NCBI RefSeq assembly: GCF_014905395.1
Contig: NZ_BNDT01000001.1
Location: forward strand, 62,001 to 126,000
Origin: Lactococcus taiwanensis
GTDB lineage: Bacteria; Bacillota; Bacilli; Lactobacillales; Streptococcaceae
Length of the DNA stretch: 64,000 nucleotides
Direction: 5' to 3'
The notes beneath the pieces are model-generated. The model had not been told where the DNA came from and made no database searches. It worked only from the letters and a program-made list of their open reading frames with translations. Position 1 is the stretch's first letter. Every line of letters starts with the position of its first letter. A program made the translations under genes and the position numbers. Shown in pieces: positions 54,537 through 63,590 of the stretch.

Positions 54537-54565
54537 TTGCCTCTCACGCTTAAAAAGCGTATAAT
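54537..54565 (+). promoter_or_regulatory. Promoter of the LTA synthase gene
   Basis: TTGCCT (54537-54542), 17-nt spacer, TATAAT (54560-54565). The spacer contains the inverted repeat ACGCT-TTAAA-AGCGT-type (54546-54560), a possible operator. The rest of the 268-nt gap is AT-rich, with GTTAC/GTAAC near 54662-54680. Confidence 0.65.
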
Positions 54566-54730
54566 TTAAGCAAATACCATGTAAAATAAAGCACAAGTTT
54601 TTATGTTTAAAATGAAAATTTGTAGTGGTTATTGCCTTTGTTTGAACACTGTTTCTCAGAGGTTACTACAATTTCGTAACTTATTTTCTAAATAGGGAAA
54701 CGAAATAAATCTATTTTTGGGGTTATAAAA

Positions 54731-56875
54731 TTGAAAAAATTACTTTCTGCTTTCAACACACGTGTTGGTTTGCTTAGTTTTCTTGTCTTTTTTGTCTGGG
54801 CCAAATCAATGCTTGCCTATTTTGGAGTATTTAACCTCCGAGGCGTTGGTCCAGCTGAATTTTTGTTGATGATCATCAACCCGATTGGCTTTACAGCAAC
54901 TTGTTTTGCGCTGTTGCTCTTTATCAGAAGGACTTCCCTCTTTTATCTTGCAACGCTTGTCCTTGGGATTGGTGCAAATTTCTTACTTTATTTGAATGTT
55001 CTCTATTACCGAGAATTCAGTGATTTTATCACGATTGATACGATGACAGGTGGAGCAGGAATGTTCCAACATGGCTTTGATTTTGGATCGGTTCCTGTCC
55101 ATTTAATGGATTGGCTTTACTGGATTGATCTTGTGGTTATTATCGTTTTATTAATCGCAAAGAAAATGAAATTTGACCAACGCCCTGTTGGGGCAAAGCG
55201 CGCATTCACCTTCTTCTCGATGGGATTAGCATTGTTTGGGCTTAACTTTTGGTTTGGAGATTTCAATAAAAATCAATTGATTATGCGTCGAGCACAGTCT
55301 GATAAAACCTATGTCGTTCGCTACTTAGGCTTGGGGCCTTGGATTTTGACCGATGGTTATTATACAAATTTAGCAAATACACAACGTAAAGATGCTAGTA
55401 AAGAAAGCCTGGAAGAGATTCAAAAATATATTGCTTCCAACCGTTATCTAGCCCCTAATATGAAAATGTATGGGATTGCTAAAAACCGGAATGTCATTGA
55501 GATTCACTTGGAATCTTTCCAACAAGCTTTGATTGATTTGAAAATCAAAGGGACAGATGGTAAGGAACATGTTGTTACGCCGTTTTTGAACTCGATCTAT
55601 CATTCCAATTCTACCTATTCATTTAGTAACTTCTTTAACCAGGTTGGTCAAGGGAAAACATCCGATGCTGAAAACTTGCTTGAGACTTCAACGTTTGGTT
55701 TACCTGCTGGCTCGCTCTTTGCTAAATACGGATCCACTCAAACTTTCCAAGCCATGCCTGCAATCTTGAATCAAACCGATGGTTACAGTTCAGCTGTCTT
55801 TCACGGGAATGTTGGTGCGTTCTACAACCGTTTAAACACCTACAAACAAATGGGTTATCAAAACTTCTTTGATCAAAGCTTCTTTGATAACTCTGCTTCA
55901 AATATGAGTCCTTGGGGAATTAAAGATAAATTACTCTTCCGGGATTCAGTACCCATGCTTGAACAGATGCAACAGCCTTTCTATGCTAAATATCTAACGG
56001 TGACCAACCACTTGACTTATACGATGGATGACGAAGATAAGGATCCAAATTTTGCAACCGTTGATTCGGGTAATAAATTGGTTGATGGTTACTTTGAAAC
56101 GGCTCATTATCTCGATCAAGCTGTGGAGCAATTTTACGCTTATCTGAAAAAATCAGGGCTTTATGACAAGTCAATCATTGTCCTTTATGGGGACCATTAC
56201 GGTATCTCAGGTAGTGATAATAAAGCTTTTGCCCCATATGTTGGCTACGATGCGGATACATTCAATAACTACGACAACACGATGCTCCAACGCACACCGT
56301 TTATGATTGACGTGCCAGGACGTACAGATGGTCACATCATCGATACTTATGTGGGACAAGTTGATGTGATGCCTACTTTAGAGCATTTGATGGGCATAGA
56401 TACTTCAAAATATGTTCAATTTGGCCAAGATATGTTTGCATCAGGTCGTCAAGACTTTGTTGCCTTGCGAAATGGGGGATTTGTGACCCCAACCATTACT
56501 TTACCGACATTAAATAGCCGTTACTATTACGATACGCAAACGGGCTTACAGATTGAAAACTTAACGCCAGAGCAAGAAACTTATGTGAAAGAAACTAAAC
56601 AGAAAGTAGCCGATCTATTGGCAGCTTCGGATAAGTTAAATAATCAAAATCTCTTGAGGTTCTATACCCCTACAGGCTTTACACCAGTTGATGCAAAAGA
56701 TTACAGCTATACGGTGAAAGATACTGAAAAACGTCTGAAGAAAGAGAATGAAGATTTGTCGGCTAAATCAAATAGTTTATTGAGCCAAAATCAAGGAAAA
56801 TCAACTTTACCAGACTACACGACGGATATTCCCGAAGTGAAAAAAGGTGAAGATGAAGTCAAAGTTAAAGATTAA
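54731..56875 (+). CDS. ltaS: Lipoteichoic acid synthase (LtaS-type)
   Basis: LtaS polymerises glycerol-phosphate from phosphatidylglycerol on the outer membrane face. The 714 residues have five N-terminal membrane helices (about 10-180). The extracellular sulfatase-like domain contains IEIHLESFQQ (metal Glu, about 260), GQGKTSDAENLL (nucleophile Thr, about 310) and LYGDHYG (about 485). The C-terminus is charged. The start is TTG; only GGGG about 11 nt upstream serves as ribosome site. A perfect palindrome follows. Confidence 0.93.
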   Translation: MKKLLSAFNTRVGLLSFLVFFVWAKSMLAYFGVFNLRGVGPAEFLLMIINPIGFTATCFALLLFIRRTSLFYLATLVLGIGANFLLYLNVLYYREFSDFITIDTMTGGAGMFQHGFDFGSVPVHLMDWLYWIDLVVIIVLLIAKKMKFDQRPVGAKRAFTFFSMGLALFGLNFWFGDFNKNQLIMRRAQSDKTYVVRYLGLGPWILTDGYYTNLANTQRKDASKESLEEIQKYIASNRYLAPNMKMYGIAKNRNVIEIHLESFQQALIDLKIKGTDGKEHVVTPFLNSIYHSNSTYSFSNFFNQVGQGKTSDAENLLETSTFGLPAGSLFAKYGSTQTFQAMPAILNQTDGYSSAVFHGNVGAFYNRLNTYKQMGYQNFFDQSFFDNSASNMSPWGIKDKLLFRDSVPMLEQMQQPFYAKYLTVTNHLTYTMDDEDKDPNFATVDSGNKLVDGYFETAHYLDQAVEQFYAYLKKSGLYDKSIIVLYGDHYGISGSDNKAFAPYVGYDADTFNNYDNTMLQRTPFMIDVPGRTDGHIIDTYVGQVDVMPTLEHLMGIDTSKYVQFGQDMFASGRQDFVALRNGGFVTPTITLPTLNSRYYYDTQTGLQIENLTPEQETYVKETKQKVADLLAASDKLNNQNLLRFYTPTGFTPVDAKDYSYTVKDTEKRLKKENEDLSAKSNSLLSQNQGKSTLPDYTTDIPEVKKGEDEVKVKD

Positions 56876-56892
56876 ACAAAAAAATTCCGTCA

Positions 56893-56916
56893 GTTACTGA
56901 CCAGGCTGTCAGTAAC
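56893..56916. repeat. Dispersed palindrome, copy 25
   Basis: GTTACTGAC, CAGGCT, GTCAGTAAC. Perfect 9-bp arms after ltaS, followed by TTTC; a weak terminator is likely. Confidence 0.95.
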
Positions 56917-56999
56917 TTTCTCAGGTAAAATGCAGCGTCAAAAGAGAGTAAAACTTATCTTTATGGCTTTTACCTTAACGGACATGAAGAGAGGAATCA

Positions 57000-57413
57000 A
57001 TGAAAACAGGATATTTTCTCCCAGTTTCACTTAATCATCGATTAGTATGGCTCTGGGGTATCATCATTTTGAGTTTCGAGCGTACACTTTTTTATGAGCT
57101 AGATAAACAAGGCAATTGGTTTTTGACCACCTTGGCAATTCTTTCTTACCTGGTCTTTGTTGTACTGATTTGGCCGCACCGTTTCTTTATATCGGAAGGT
57201 CAACTTCATTTCACAACATTCCCTCGGGTTAAAATGAAAAGTATTGAACTAAAGTATATTTCGGCCATTCGGGTCAGAAAGTTCGGCTTTGAATTTAGCT
57301 ATGCGGGGAAACGTTATCAATTTTTGACTTTTGGTAAGTCAAAACAAACTTTGGCAAGTTTACAAGAAGTACTCGATGCTTCTCAAGAAAAGATACTCGA
57401 GGCAAAAGCCTAA
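57000..57413 (+). CDS. ebsA: EbsA-like membrane protein
   Basis: The 137 residues have two N-terminal membrane helices (about 14-32 and 40-60) and a small beta-rich cytoplasmic or external domain (FFISEGQLHFTTFPRVKMKSIELKYISAIRVRKFGFEFSYAGKRYQ, given here only to position the domain at about 62-107). Size and layout resemble the enterococcal EbsA family; the function is not established. AGAGG lies 8 nt before the ATG. A good terminator follows. Confidence 0.55.
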   Translation: MKTGYFLPVSLNHRLVWLWGIIILSFERTLFYELDKQGNWFLTTLAILSYLVFVVLIWPHRFFISEGQLHFTTFPRVKMKSIELKYISAIRVRKFGFEFSYAGKRYQFLTFGKSKQTLASLQEVLDASQEKILEAKA

Positions 57414-57417
57414 GAAG

Positions 57418-57447
57418 AGACGGCACTATTGCCGTCTTTTCTTTTTT
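57418..57447 (+). terminator. Terminator after ebsA
   Basis: AGACGGC (57418-57424), ACTATT, GCCGTCT (57431-57437), then a T-rich run. Confidence 0.92.
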
Positions 57448-57462
57448 GAAAGTAGAAAATTT

Positions 57463-58575
57463 ATGAATATAAAATGGCTTTTAAAAAAAATGATCCTGCC
57501 CATTTTGATTGCACTTTGTGTTTTTGTGCTGGTCAGTCATGATCATTTTCTTTATCATTCACCTGTAGGAAAAATTACGGCGGTTAAAACACTTAGTTCG
57601 CATGAAGTGAGTGATGATTTTCAAAATAAAGATCGACAAATTGTTCAAGAACTCCAGGTTAAAATACTTAACGACAATAAAAAAACACTGACACTGCAAA
57701 ATACAACGACCAGTTCACAAACAACTGACCAACTTTTTCGCGTCGGTCAGCAGGTGATTTTACAAAAGATTGCTGGACAAGTCCAAATCGTTTCCCTCAA
57801 AAGAGATGCTTTAATCAGTGCCTTACTGGTTTTATTCATCGGTTTTTTAATCAGTTTCCAACGTTTGCGCGCTTCCCTATTTTTGTTGGCCTCTTTGGTG
57901 CTGAATCTCATTTATTTTGTGAGTGTGATTGCGTTTAATGTTTCTTTTAATCCACCTGTCCTTTTCCTTTTTGCTTTTTTATCCGCTTTATTTGCTGCAT
58001 CATCCCTTTTGTTTGTGCTTGGCCCAACTCGACAAATGGTTTATACTTTTATCACCACGGCACTTACGACTTTTATTACATTTGCTGTGACTTTGCTGGT
58101 GTTAAAGCTGACAGGCAACCACGGAGTCCATTTCGAATACTTAGAATATGTGACGCAAAACCCTTCAGAATTTTTCTTTGTCGGCACAATGATTTCTGTA
58201 CTGGGTGCCATTATGGATGGGACGGGAGACATCGTTGCTGGACTTTTTGGTCTTGCTAGACAAAATGAATTGAATCAGATTAACATGACAAAAAAAGATT
58301 ATATCCGCTCTGGGATGTCCATTGGCCAAGAAATCATTGGTACCTTGACCAATGTTCTATTTATGATTTTTATGGCCGAGGCGCTTCCTATGACTTTGTT
58401 GCTTTTGAGAAATGGGAACACGTGGGGATATATCGCAACGGTTGGGCTCAATCTTGGACTCCTTCAAACAATTATTTCGGCCATCGGTATTGTTCTTGCC
58501 GTCCCTATTACCGCAATTGTGACCAGTTTTGGGCTTGTACGTATGCATAGAAAAAGCGAGGTGCACCCTATATGA
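57463..58575 (+). CDS. yibE: YibE/F family membrane protein (YibE)
   Basis: From the ATG at 57463 the protein has 370 residues. An N-terminal membrane helix is followed by an extracytoplasmic beta domain (about 25-120), then about seven membrane helices. GAIMDGTGDIVAG and SIGQEIIGTLTNVLFMIFMAE match the YibE/F family, whose role is unknown. The Shine-Dalgarno is weak (GAAAG). The frame upstream runs through the ebsA terminator and is rejected. The stop overlaps the yibF start as ATGA. Confidence 0.85.
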   Translation: MNIKWLLKKMILPILIALCVFVLVSHDHFLYHSPVGKITAVKTLSSHEVSDDFQNKDRQIVQELQVKILNDNKKTLTLQNTTTSSQTTDQLFRVGQQVILQKIAGQVQIVSLKRDALISALLVLFIGFLISFQRLRASLFLLASLVLNLIYFVSVIAFNVSFNPPVLFLFAFLSALFAASSLLFVLGPTRQMVYTFITTALTTFITFAVTLLVLKLTGNHGVHFEYLEYVTQNPSEFFFVGTMISVLGAIMDGTGDIVAGLFGLARQNELNQINMTKKDYIRSGMSIGQEIIGTLTNVLFMIFMAEALPMTLLLLRNGNTWGYIATVGLNLGLLQTIISAIGIVLAVPITAIVTSFGLVRMHRKSEVHPI

Positions 58576-59324
58576 ATTCACTTTTAGTCTTATTAATCCT
58601 TCTTATAGCTTTAATGCTTTTAGTGGCACGCCAAGATGGCTTGAGAAATTTGATTGGATTGGCCCTTAATTTTGGTGCAATCTTTGTCTTGATTACACTG
58701 ATAGCTTGGGGATTTAATGCCATTCTTGTACTGACAGTGCTGTCAGCGATTATTTTGGCCATAGCAATCTTTATGTCTGCTGATGAAAGTGAAGTCACGC
58801 TTATTGCTTTTAAAACGAGTTTGATCGTAGTGCTCGTTTTATTAGGCTTGGCGGTACTTGTACAGCTAGTGGGTCAATTTCAAGGTTTTGCTGCAGAAGA
58901 TGTGGATGAACTTGAAAATCTCTCGCTTGCAGTGGGATTAAACTTTTCAAATGTTGCCATTGTAGTGATTGTGATTTCTATGTTAGGAGCTGTCGCTGAA
59001 TCGGCCATGGCGCTGACGGCGAGCTTATCAGAAGTGGTAGAACAGGATGAAGCCATGACTTTGCCTCAATTTATCAATCAGCGGCGAATTATTTCACAAC
59101 AAATTTTGGGAACAGCTGTCAATACGCTATTTTTTGGTGTTTTAGGCTCAACAGTAGGTTTAATTTTATGGTTTGTTCGCCTTCATTATCGATGGGCGGA
59201 TATCTTTAATTCGAAACTTTTGATGGCTGAGGTCGCTGCCATGTTAGTGGGTATGCTAGGTATTCTTTTTTCTATTTGGTTAGCCGGCTATTTTGTTCAA
59301 AAGAATTTTGAAAAATCCCTTTAA
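58572..59324 (+). CDS. yibF: YibE/F family membrane protein (YibF)
   Basis: The 250-residue partner of the preceding gene has about six membrane helices and the family segment MLGAVAESAMALTASLSEV (about 137-155), then QILGTAVNTLFFGVLG. The start overlaps the yibE stop, so the two are translationally coupled and probably form a complex. An intragenic palindrome encodes LTVLSA. Confidence 0.85.
   Translation: MNSLLVLLILLIALMLLVARQDGLRNLIGLALNFGAIFVLITLIAWGFNAILVLTVLSAIILAIAIFMSADESEVTLIAFKTSLIVVLVLLGLAVLVQLVGQFQGFAAEDVDELENLSLAVGLNFSNVAIVVIVISMLGAVAESAMALTASLSEVVEQDEAMTLPQFINQRRIISQQILGTAVNTLFFGVLGSTVGLILWFVRLHYRWADIFNSKLLMAEVAAMLVGMLGILFSIWLAGYFVQKNFEKSL
58731..58746. repeat. Dispersed palindrome, copy 26 (intragenic, yibF)
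   Basis: CTGAC, AGTGCT, GTCAG, read as LTVLS in a membrane helix. Confidence 0.88.
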
Positions 59325-59326
59325 AT

Positions 59327-59350
59327 TTTACTGACAGCGTGGTCAGTAAA
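59327..59350. repeat. Dispersed palindrome, copy 27
   Basis: TTTACTGAC, AGCGTG, GTCAGTAAA. Perfect 9-bp arms between convergent yibF and the permease gene, suited to act as terminator for both. Confidence 0.95.
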
Positions 59351-59369
59351 GAAAAAGACCCGTTTGTTT

Positions 59370-60704
59370 TTAAAGCTCATCAGCAGGCTTAGAGCGGCGA
59401 TAGCTAAAGAGAATAATCAGATAGAGTGCACCAGTAAAGAGGGTAACCCCTATTGGATTGGTCAATAATATCCCAATGAAAATCAAGACAAGTGCAAGCA
59501 TTGCGCCTAAGCTCATGCTTTTCGCTGACCAAACTCGTTTTTTCAATGCCAGTAGAAAGCCAGCTAAGCTGATTAAAAACCATACCAGTAATACTGTGTA
59601 GGATAAAGAACCTGCTAAATAATTGAACAGACGATCCCCAAGGAAATAAGAGAGGACTACTCCGATATAGAGCGTGCCTGAACAAAATAAAACGGCACGT
59701 TGTGGGACTTGCTTGCGGTTAAGTTTAGCAATATGACCTGATAAACGACTAGGTCGCTGTTTTAAACGGAAAAATAAGAGGCGAGAAGAGGCATAAATTC
59801 CCGAATTTATTGATGAAAAGAGTGCTAGAACAATGATAAAATTCACCAAATCACTCGCAAATGGCAGGTGCATTTTGTTAAAAACCATCACGAAAGGACT
59901 CATGGAGGAGGCCGCTAAAGTCTGCCAACTGTAGATAAGTAACAATAAGAACATCGGAACAATATAAAAAGAAATGATGCGTCCGATAACTCCTCGAATT
60001 GCTTTGGGAATAGCCTTTTTAGGATTCTCCGTTTCACTAACAGTGATGGCGATTAATTCAGAGCCCCCATAAGAATAAATTACAATCAAGAGTGAATTCA
60101 TCACGCCTTTGAATCCATGGGGAGCAAAGCCACCATGAGCAGTGAGACCCGACAGTGCAGTAACCAGATTGGCGTGAAAGACCATCTGAGCCACTAAAAA
60201 GAGACCAAATAAGATAAGCAAAATAATGACACTAATTTTGATAAAAGCCAACCAATATTCTGTTTCAGCAAAGAAAGTGACCGAAAACAGATTAATCAGT
60301 GAAGTCAAAGCAGCGATGATTAAAACAAAAATCCAAGTGGGCACCTGAGCAAACCAGAGTTGTAAAAAACTCGCTGCCGCAACAGCTTCGGCGATAATAT
60401 TAATCATCCATAAAGACCAATAAACCCAGTCAGTAAAATCAGCTGCGCGTGCGCCGAGATAAGGCTGAACTAGACCAGACAAGCCATGTGGATTTTCAGA
60501 AGACAAAATCAACTGCTCCAGGCTTTTCATGACGAAAAATAAGACCAAGCCACCTAAAAAGTAAGCAACTAAGACGGCAGGCCCTGCAGATTCAATTGCT
60601 GAAGCACTCCCTTTAAATAAACCAGCCCCAATAGCTCCTCCTAGAGCAATCATGGCAATATGACGTGACGTCATTCTCTTTTTTAATGTGTGTGTAATTT
60701 CCAA
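59370..60704 (-). CDS. Amino-acid permease (AAT/APC family)
   Basis: The 444 residues have about twelve membrane helices and the APC-family opening TSRHIAMIALGGAIGAGLF (about 12-30), then YSYGGSELIAITVSETENPKKAIPKA in position (about 210-235). The amino acid carried cannot be told. The start is TTG at 60704 with AAAGGA 9 nt upstream. A leader of about 240 nt with a terminator and rival pairings precedes it, so attenuation control is likely. Confidence 0.88.
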   Translation of the reverse strand: MEITHTLKKRMTSRHIAMIALGGAIGAGLFKGSASAIESAGPAVLVAYFLGGLVLFFVMKSLEQLILSSENPHGLSGLVQPYLGARAADFTDWVYWSLWMINIIAEAVAAASFLQLWFAQVPTWIFVLIIAALTSLINLFSVTFFAETEYWLAFIKISVIILLILFGLFLVAQMVFHANLVTALSGLTAHGGFAPHGFKGVMNSLLIVIYSYGGSELIAITVSETENPKKAIPKAIRGVIGRIISFYIVPMFLLLLIYSWQTLAASSMSPFVMVFNKMHLPFASDLVNFIIVLALFSSINSGIYASSRLLFFRLKQRPSRLSGHIAKLNRKQVPQRAVLFCSGTLYIGVVLSYFLGDRLFNYLAGSLSYTVLLVWFLISLAGFLLALKKRVWSAKSMSLGAMLALVLIFIGILLTNPIGVTLFTGALYLIILFSYRRSKPADEL

Positions 60705-60786
60705 ATTTTTTTCCTTTCATTTAACAAACACTTAGTAATTTTACTCTTATTTTTTGATTTAGCTTCCCTCCTTCTTAATTGACATC

Positions 60787-60815
60787 AAAAAAAGACGCCC
60801 TGAGGACGTCTTTTT
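60787..60815 (-). terminator. Leader terminator upstream of the permease
   Basis: On the minus strand AAAAAGACG pairs with CGTCTTTTT (plus coordinates 60787-60797 and 60807-60815), with CC/GG inside and a T-run after. It lies about 83 nt before the permease start, as in an attenuator. Confidence 0.85.
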
Positions 60816-60946
60816 GTCCTCATCATGACCAAACGCCAAAGAGGACTCACACTGATAGCAAGATGTTGCTAGCGTGAGCCCTCCTTCAACAACAAGTTAA
60901 AAGTGGCATTAATTGGAGTCATGTTTAGGACCTCTGTATTTTAATT
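60816..60946 (-). ncRNA. Candidate attenuator/riboswitch leader of the permease
   Basis: The transcript should begin near 60946. Visible helices (plus coordinates) are AGAGG 60840-60844 with CCTCT 60931-60935, GACTC 60844-60848 with GAGTC 60916-60920, and CTCAC 60846-60850 plus TAGCAA 60856-60861 with TTGCTA 60866-60871 plus GTGAG 60874-60878. Minus-strand GAGGAC (60821-60816) can pair with GTCCTC at 60846-60841 or with GTCCTC at 60807-60802 in the terminator stem. That is the logic of a switch. I do not recognise T-box or lysine-riboswitch motifs. Confidence 0.6.
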
Positions 60947-60952
60947 ATTACT

Positions 60953-60981
60953 AGTTTAATTAAAAAACTTTGCTTTGTCAA
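60953..60981 (-). promoter_or_regulatory. Permease promoter
   Basis: On the minus strand: TTGACA (60981-60976), 17-nt spacer, TAAACT (60958-60953). The remainder of the gap (60982-61139) holds nothing I recognise. Confidence 0.75.
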
Positions 60982-61139
60982 ATCTTTTTATGAAATTTCA
61001 AGAAATATTAGAAAGGAGATTAAAGTACACATTCAGGAGTTTTAGAAGTTTCAAGGAGAAAGTGATTACTTGTTTTACCCAAAAATAAAGCAAATTTCTT
61101 TACCAGTTCTTCTTTTCGCTGTGAAATTAATAACCATTA

Positions 61140-61169
61140 TTGAGCCATAGTGACACGGTATGGTATAAT
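61140..61169 (+). promoter_or_regulatory. Promoter of the leaderless HAD gene
   Basis: TTGAGC (61140-61145), 18-nt spacer, TATAAT (61164-61169) with TGG before it. The ATG begins at 61176, 7 nt after the -10, where transcription should start. Confidence 0.75.
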
Positions 61170-61175
61170 AAAACA

Positions 61176-61985
61176 ATGAAGAATGAAATTAAATTGGTAG
61201 CGCTTGATTTAGATGGTACCTTATTAAACTCCTCGAAAGAAATTTCAGCAGAAAATGTCTCAGCGATTGAAGCGGCTCGAAAAAAAGATGTTCACGTTGT
61301 TTTGACAACAGGGCGCCCTTTAGTAGCCATCCAACCTTATTTGAAACGGCTTGAAATGCTGGATTTTAAAGATTTTAGTATCACTTTTAATGGAGGATTG
61401 GTCCAACGTAATACAGGACAAATTGTTTCGAAGAAAAGTTTTTCCTATGAGCAGATTTCAGCAATTAAACGCTTAACCACCGCACTTGATTTACCTTGTG
61501 ATATTCTGAGTGAGGAAAAAGTATTTGTGACTAAAAGTGCGGTAGCTTCACAGTATGAAACTTTAAATAAATTGCTCACTTTTATGAAGATGGACTTTGC
61601 TGATGTCCCTCAGAATGTTGTTTACAATAAAATTGTTTCCTGTACAGAAAAAGAATTATTGGATCAACGACTCGCTGAGATTCCTGAGCGTTATTTCGAA
61701 GAATTTGAAGTTTTTAAAACACAAGCAAAATTACTAGAATTTATGCCAAAAGGGATTAATAAAGCCTATGGTCTCACTCAACTCATCCATCAGTTAGATT
61801 TGAAACCAGAAAATGTGATGGCAATGGGGGACGAGGCCAATGACCTTTCGATGATCGCATGGGCAGGCTATGGTGTGGCAATGGCGAATGCGGTACCTGC
61901 TGTAAAAGAAGAGGCCAAAATTATTTCCGACTGGACCAATGATCAACACGCAGTAGCCAAAGTGCTTGAAACGTACGTCCTTTAA
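61176..61985 (+). CDS. HAD-superfamily phosphatase, Cof type
   Basis: The 269-residue protein has the catalytic DLDGTLLNS (about 9-17, nucleophile Asp), a second motif TTGRP (about 42-46), a C2-type cap and MAMGDEANDLSMI (about 215-227). The members dephosphorylate sugar phosphates or FMN; the substrate is unknown. There is no Shine-Dalgarno, and the -10 ends 6 nt before the ATG, so the mRNA is probably leaderless. A frame from TTG 61140 would start within the promoter and is rejected. Confidence 0.88.
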   Translation: MKNEIKLVALDLDGTLLNSSKEISAENVSAIEAARKKDVHVVLTTGRPLVAIQPYLKRLEMLDFKDFSITFNGGLVQRNTGQIVSKKSFSYEQISAIKRLTTALDLPCDILSEEKVFVTKSAVASQYETLNKLLTFMKMDFADVPQNVVYNKIVSCTEKELLDQRLAEIPERYFEEFEVFKTQAKLLEFMPKGINKAYGLTQLIHQLDLKPENVMAMGDEANDLSMIAWAGYGVAMANAVPAVKEEAKIISDWTNDQHAVAKVLETYVL

Positions 61986-62089
61986 AGATGACTGATGGAC
62001 GTAAAGCTTGAAGTTTTAAAAGTAGTGACCTCTATCAGAAAATAAAGTGTAAAATAGAATGAACTCGGTTCATTTAAAAGGAGAAAAAA

Positions 62090-63448
62090 GTGGGACTTTT
62101 TGACCGATTATTTGGTAAGAAAAAACAAGAAGAACAAGTAGTAAATGAAGAACAACTTGCAGCAGATCAGCAAGAACAAATCACTGATGAGCCTGTCAGT
62201 ACAGTTATTGAAGAGAAAAAGCACGCTGACCAAAAAGTAGAACAAAAAGAGGAATCTGTCGTTCCTAAAGAGGGGCTATCGTCAGCCCAACCCAAGGACA
62301 GTGAACAAGTGCTACCTCGTCCGACCGCTGAACCTACATTAGTCAATCCATCAGAAGAAACTTCCGAAAACGAGGAAGTATCAGCTGAGCCTGTTGTAAC
62401 AGAGCCACAGATCAAACCTACTTCTGATATGCCGGTCAGTCCTATTGCTGAGCCTGTTGCAGAAGAGGAAGATATCGTGATTGATATTGATGCCTTAGCT
62501 GATATCTTTACTCAATCTCGCGAAGAAACTGAAAAAAAATATGAACAATCGCTTTCCCTGACCCGTAAGACTTTTGCGGATGGGTTCAATGAACTTTTTG
62601 CAAATTTCCGTACCGTGGATGAGGAATTCTTTGAAGAACTTGAAGAAACCTTAATCATGTCCGATGTGGGTGTGGATTTGGCGATGGAAATTACTGAGGA
62701 ATTACGTAAAGAAGCCAAATTAGTTAATGCTAAATCCACGGATGATTTACGTCAACTGATTATTGAAAAAATTGTTGATAAGTTTGACGGGGAAAAACTC
62801 CCTTCACGTCTGGATATTCAACCAGAAGGTTTAACGGTTTTACTTTTTGTTGGGGTAAATGGTGTTGGGAAAACAACGACGATTGGTAAACTTGCTGCGC
62901 GGTACAAAAATGAAGGAAAACGCGTTTTACTTGCCGCTGCCGACACTTTCCGGGCAGGTGCTATTGATCAATTAGTTGAATGGGGCAATCGTTCCGCAGT
63001 TGAAGTAGTCACAAAACCAGCGGGTTCAGATCCAGCAGCAGTTGTTTTTGACGCTCTCGCAAAAGCTAAAGCTGACAATTATGATATTTTACTTGTGGAC
63101 ACTGCGGGTCGTTTGCAAAATAAAGATAATCTGATGAAAGAGCTGGAAAAAATTGGTAAAGTGATTAAACGAGAAATTCCAGATGCTCCGCATGAAACGA
63201 TTTTGGCACTTGATGCAACAACAGGCCAAAATGCCATTCAACAAGCCAAAGAATTTTCTGCCGTCACACCGATTTCAGGAATCGCTCTGACCAAACTTGA
63301 TGGTTCAGCAAAAGGTGGGATTGTTTTATCCATCGTGCAAAGTCTTAAAATTCCGGTCAAATTAATCGGTTTGGGCGAAAAACTTAATGATTTACAGGAT
63401 TTTGATGAAGAATTCTTTGTCAGAGGCCTTTTCAAAGAATTGTTATAA
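62090..63448 (+). CDS. ftsY: Signal recognition particle receptor FtsY
   Basis: FtsY docks SRP-ribosome complexes at the membrane. The 452 residues have an acidic, Glu/Val-rich N-terminal A domain (about 10-130), then the NG domain with [15 protein letters not shown] (about 251-265), DTFRAGA, DTAGR and TKLDG. The start is GTG with AAAAGGAG 6 nt upstream. A weak TAAAAT -10 lies at 62050. The A domain carries an imperfect palindrome encoding TDEPVS. A terminator follows. Confidence 0.96.
   Translation: MGLFDRLFGKKKQEEQVVNEEQLAADQQEQITDEPVSTVIEEKKHADQKVEQKEESVVPKEGLSSAQPKDSEQVLPRPTAEPTLVNPSEETSENEEVSAEPVVTEPQIKPTSDMPVSPIAEPVAEEEDIVIDIDALADIFTQSREETEKKYEQSLSLTRKTFADGFNELFANFRTVDEEFFEELEETLIMSDVGVDLAMEITEELRKEAKLVNAKSTDDLRQLIIEKIVDKFDGEKLPSRLDIQPEGLTVLLFVGVNGVGKTTTIGKLAARYKNEGKRVLLAAADTFRAGAIDQLVEWGNRSAVEVVTKPAGSDPAAVVFDALAKAKADNYDILLVDTAGRLQNKDNLMKELEKIGKVIKREIPDAPHETILALDATTGQNAIQQAKEFSAVTPISGIALTKLDGSAKGGIVLSIVQSLKIPVKLIGLGEKLNDLQDFDEEFFVRGLFKELL
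62183..62200. repeat. Dispersed palindrome, copy 28 (intragenic, ftsY)
   Basis: ACTGAT, GAGCCT, GTCAGT, with one mismatch, in the disordered A domain (TDEPVS). Confidence 0.6.
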
Positions 63449-63454
63449 TCAATA

Positions 63455-63490
63455 AATAAAAGGGAGAAATAAAATAGCTCCTTTTTATTT
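63455..63490 (+). terminator. Terminator after ftsY
   Basis: AATAAAAGGGAG (63455-63466) pairs with CTCCTTTTTATT (63478-63489) and runs into T-rich sequence. Confidence 0.8.
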
Positions 63491-63506
63491 TATTTTCCAT
63501 CACGGT

Positions 63507-63535
63507 TTGAAAAAATTGAAAATTTAAGGTAAAAT
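63507..63535 (+). promoter_or_regulatory. Promoter of prs
   Basis: TTGAAA (63507-63512), 17-nt spacer, TAAAAT (63530-63535). A 55-nt leader to the prs ATG. Confidence 0.75.
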
Positions 63536-63590
63536 AAGAATACATAAAATTGAACCTCTGTGTTCTGTAGGAATTAAAGAAAGGCTCTTC

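Noticed and set aside
60787-60946. Lysine riboswitch or T-box for the permease leader
   Set aside because: The conserved AGAGG-N-GC core of the lysine class and the T-box GGTGG-type motif are absent.
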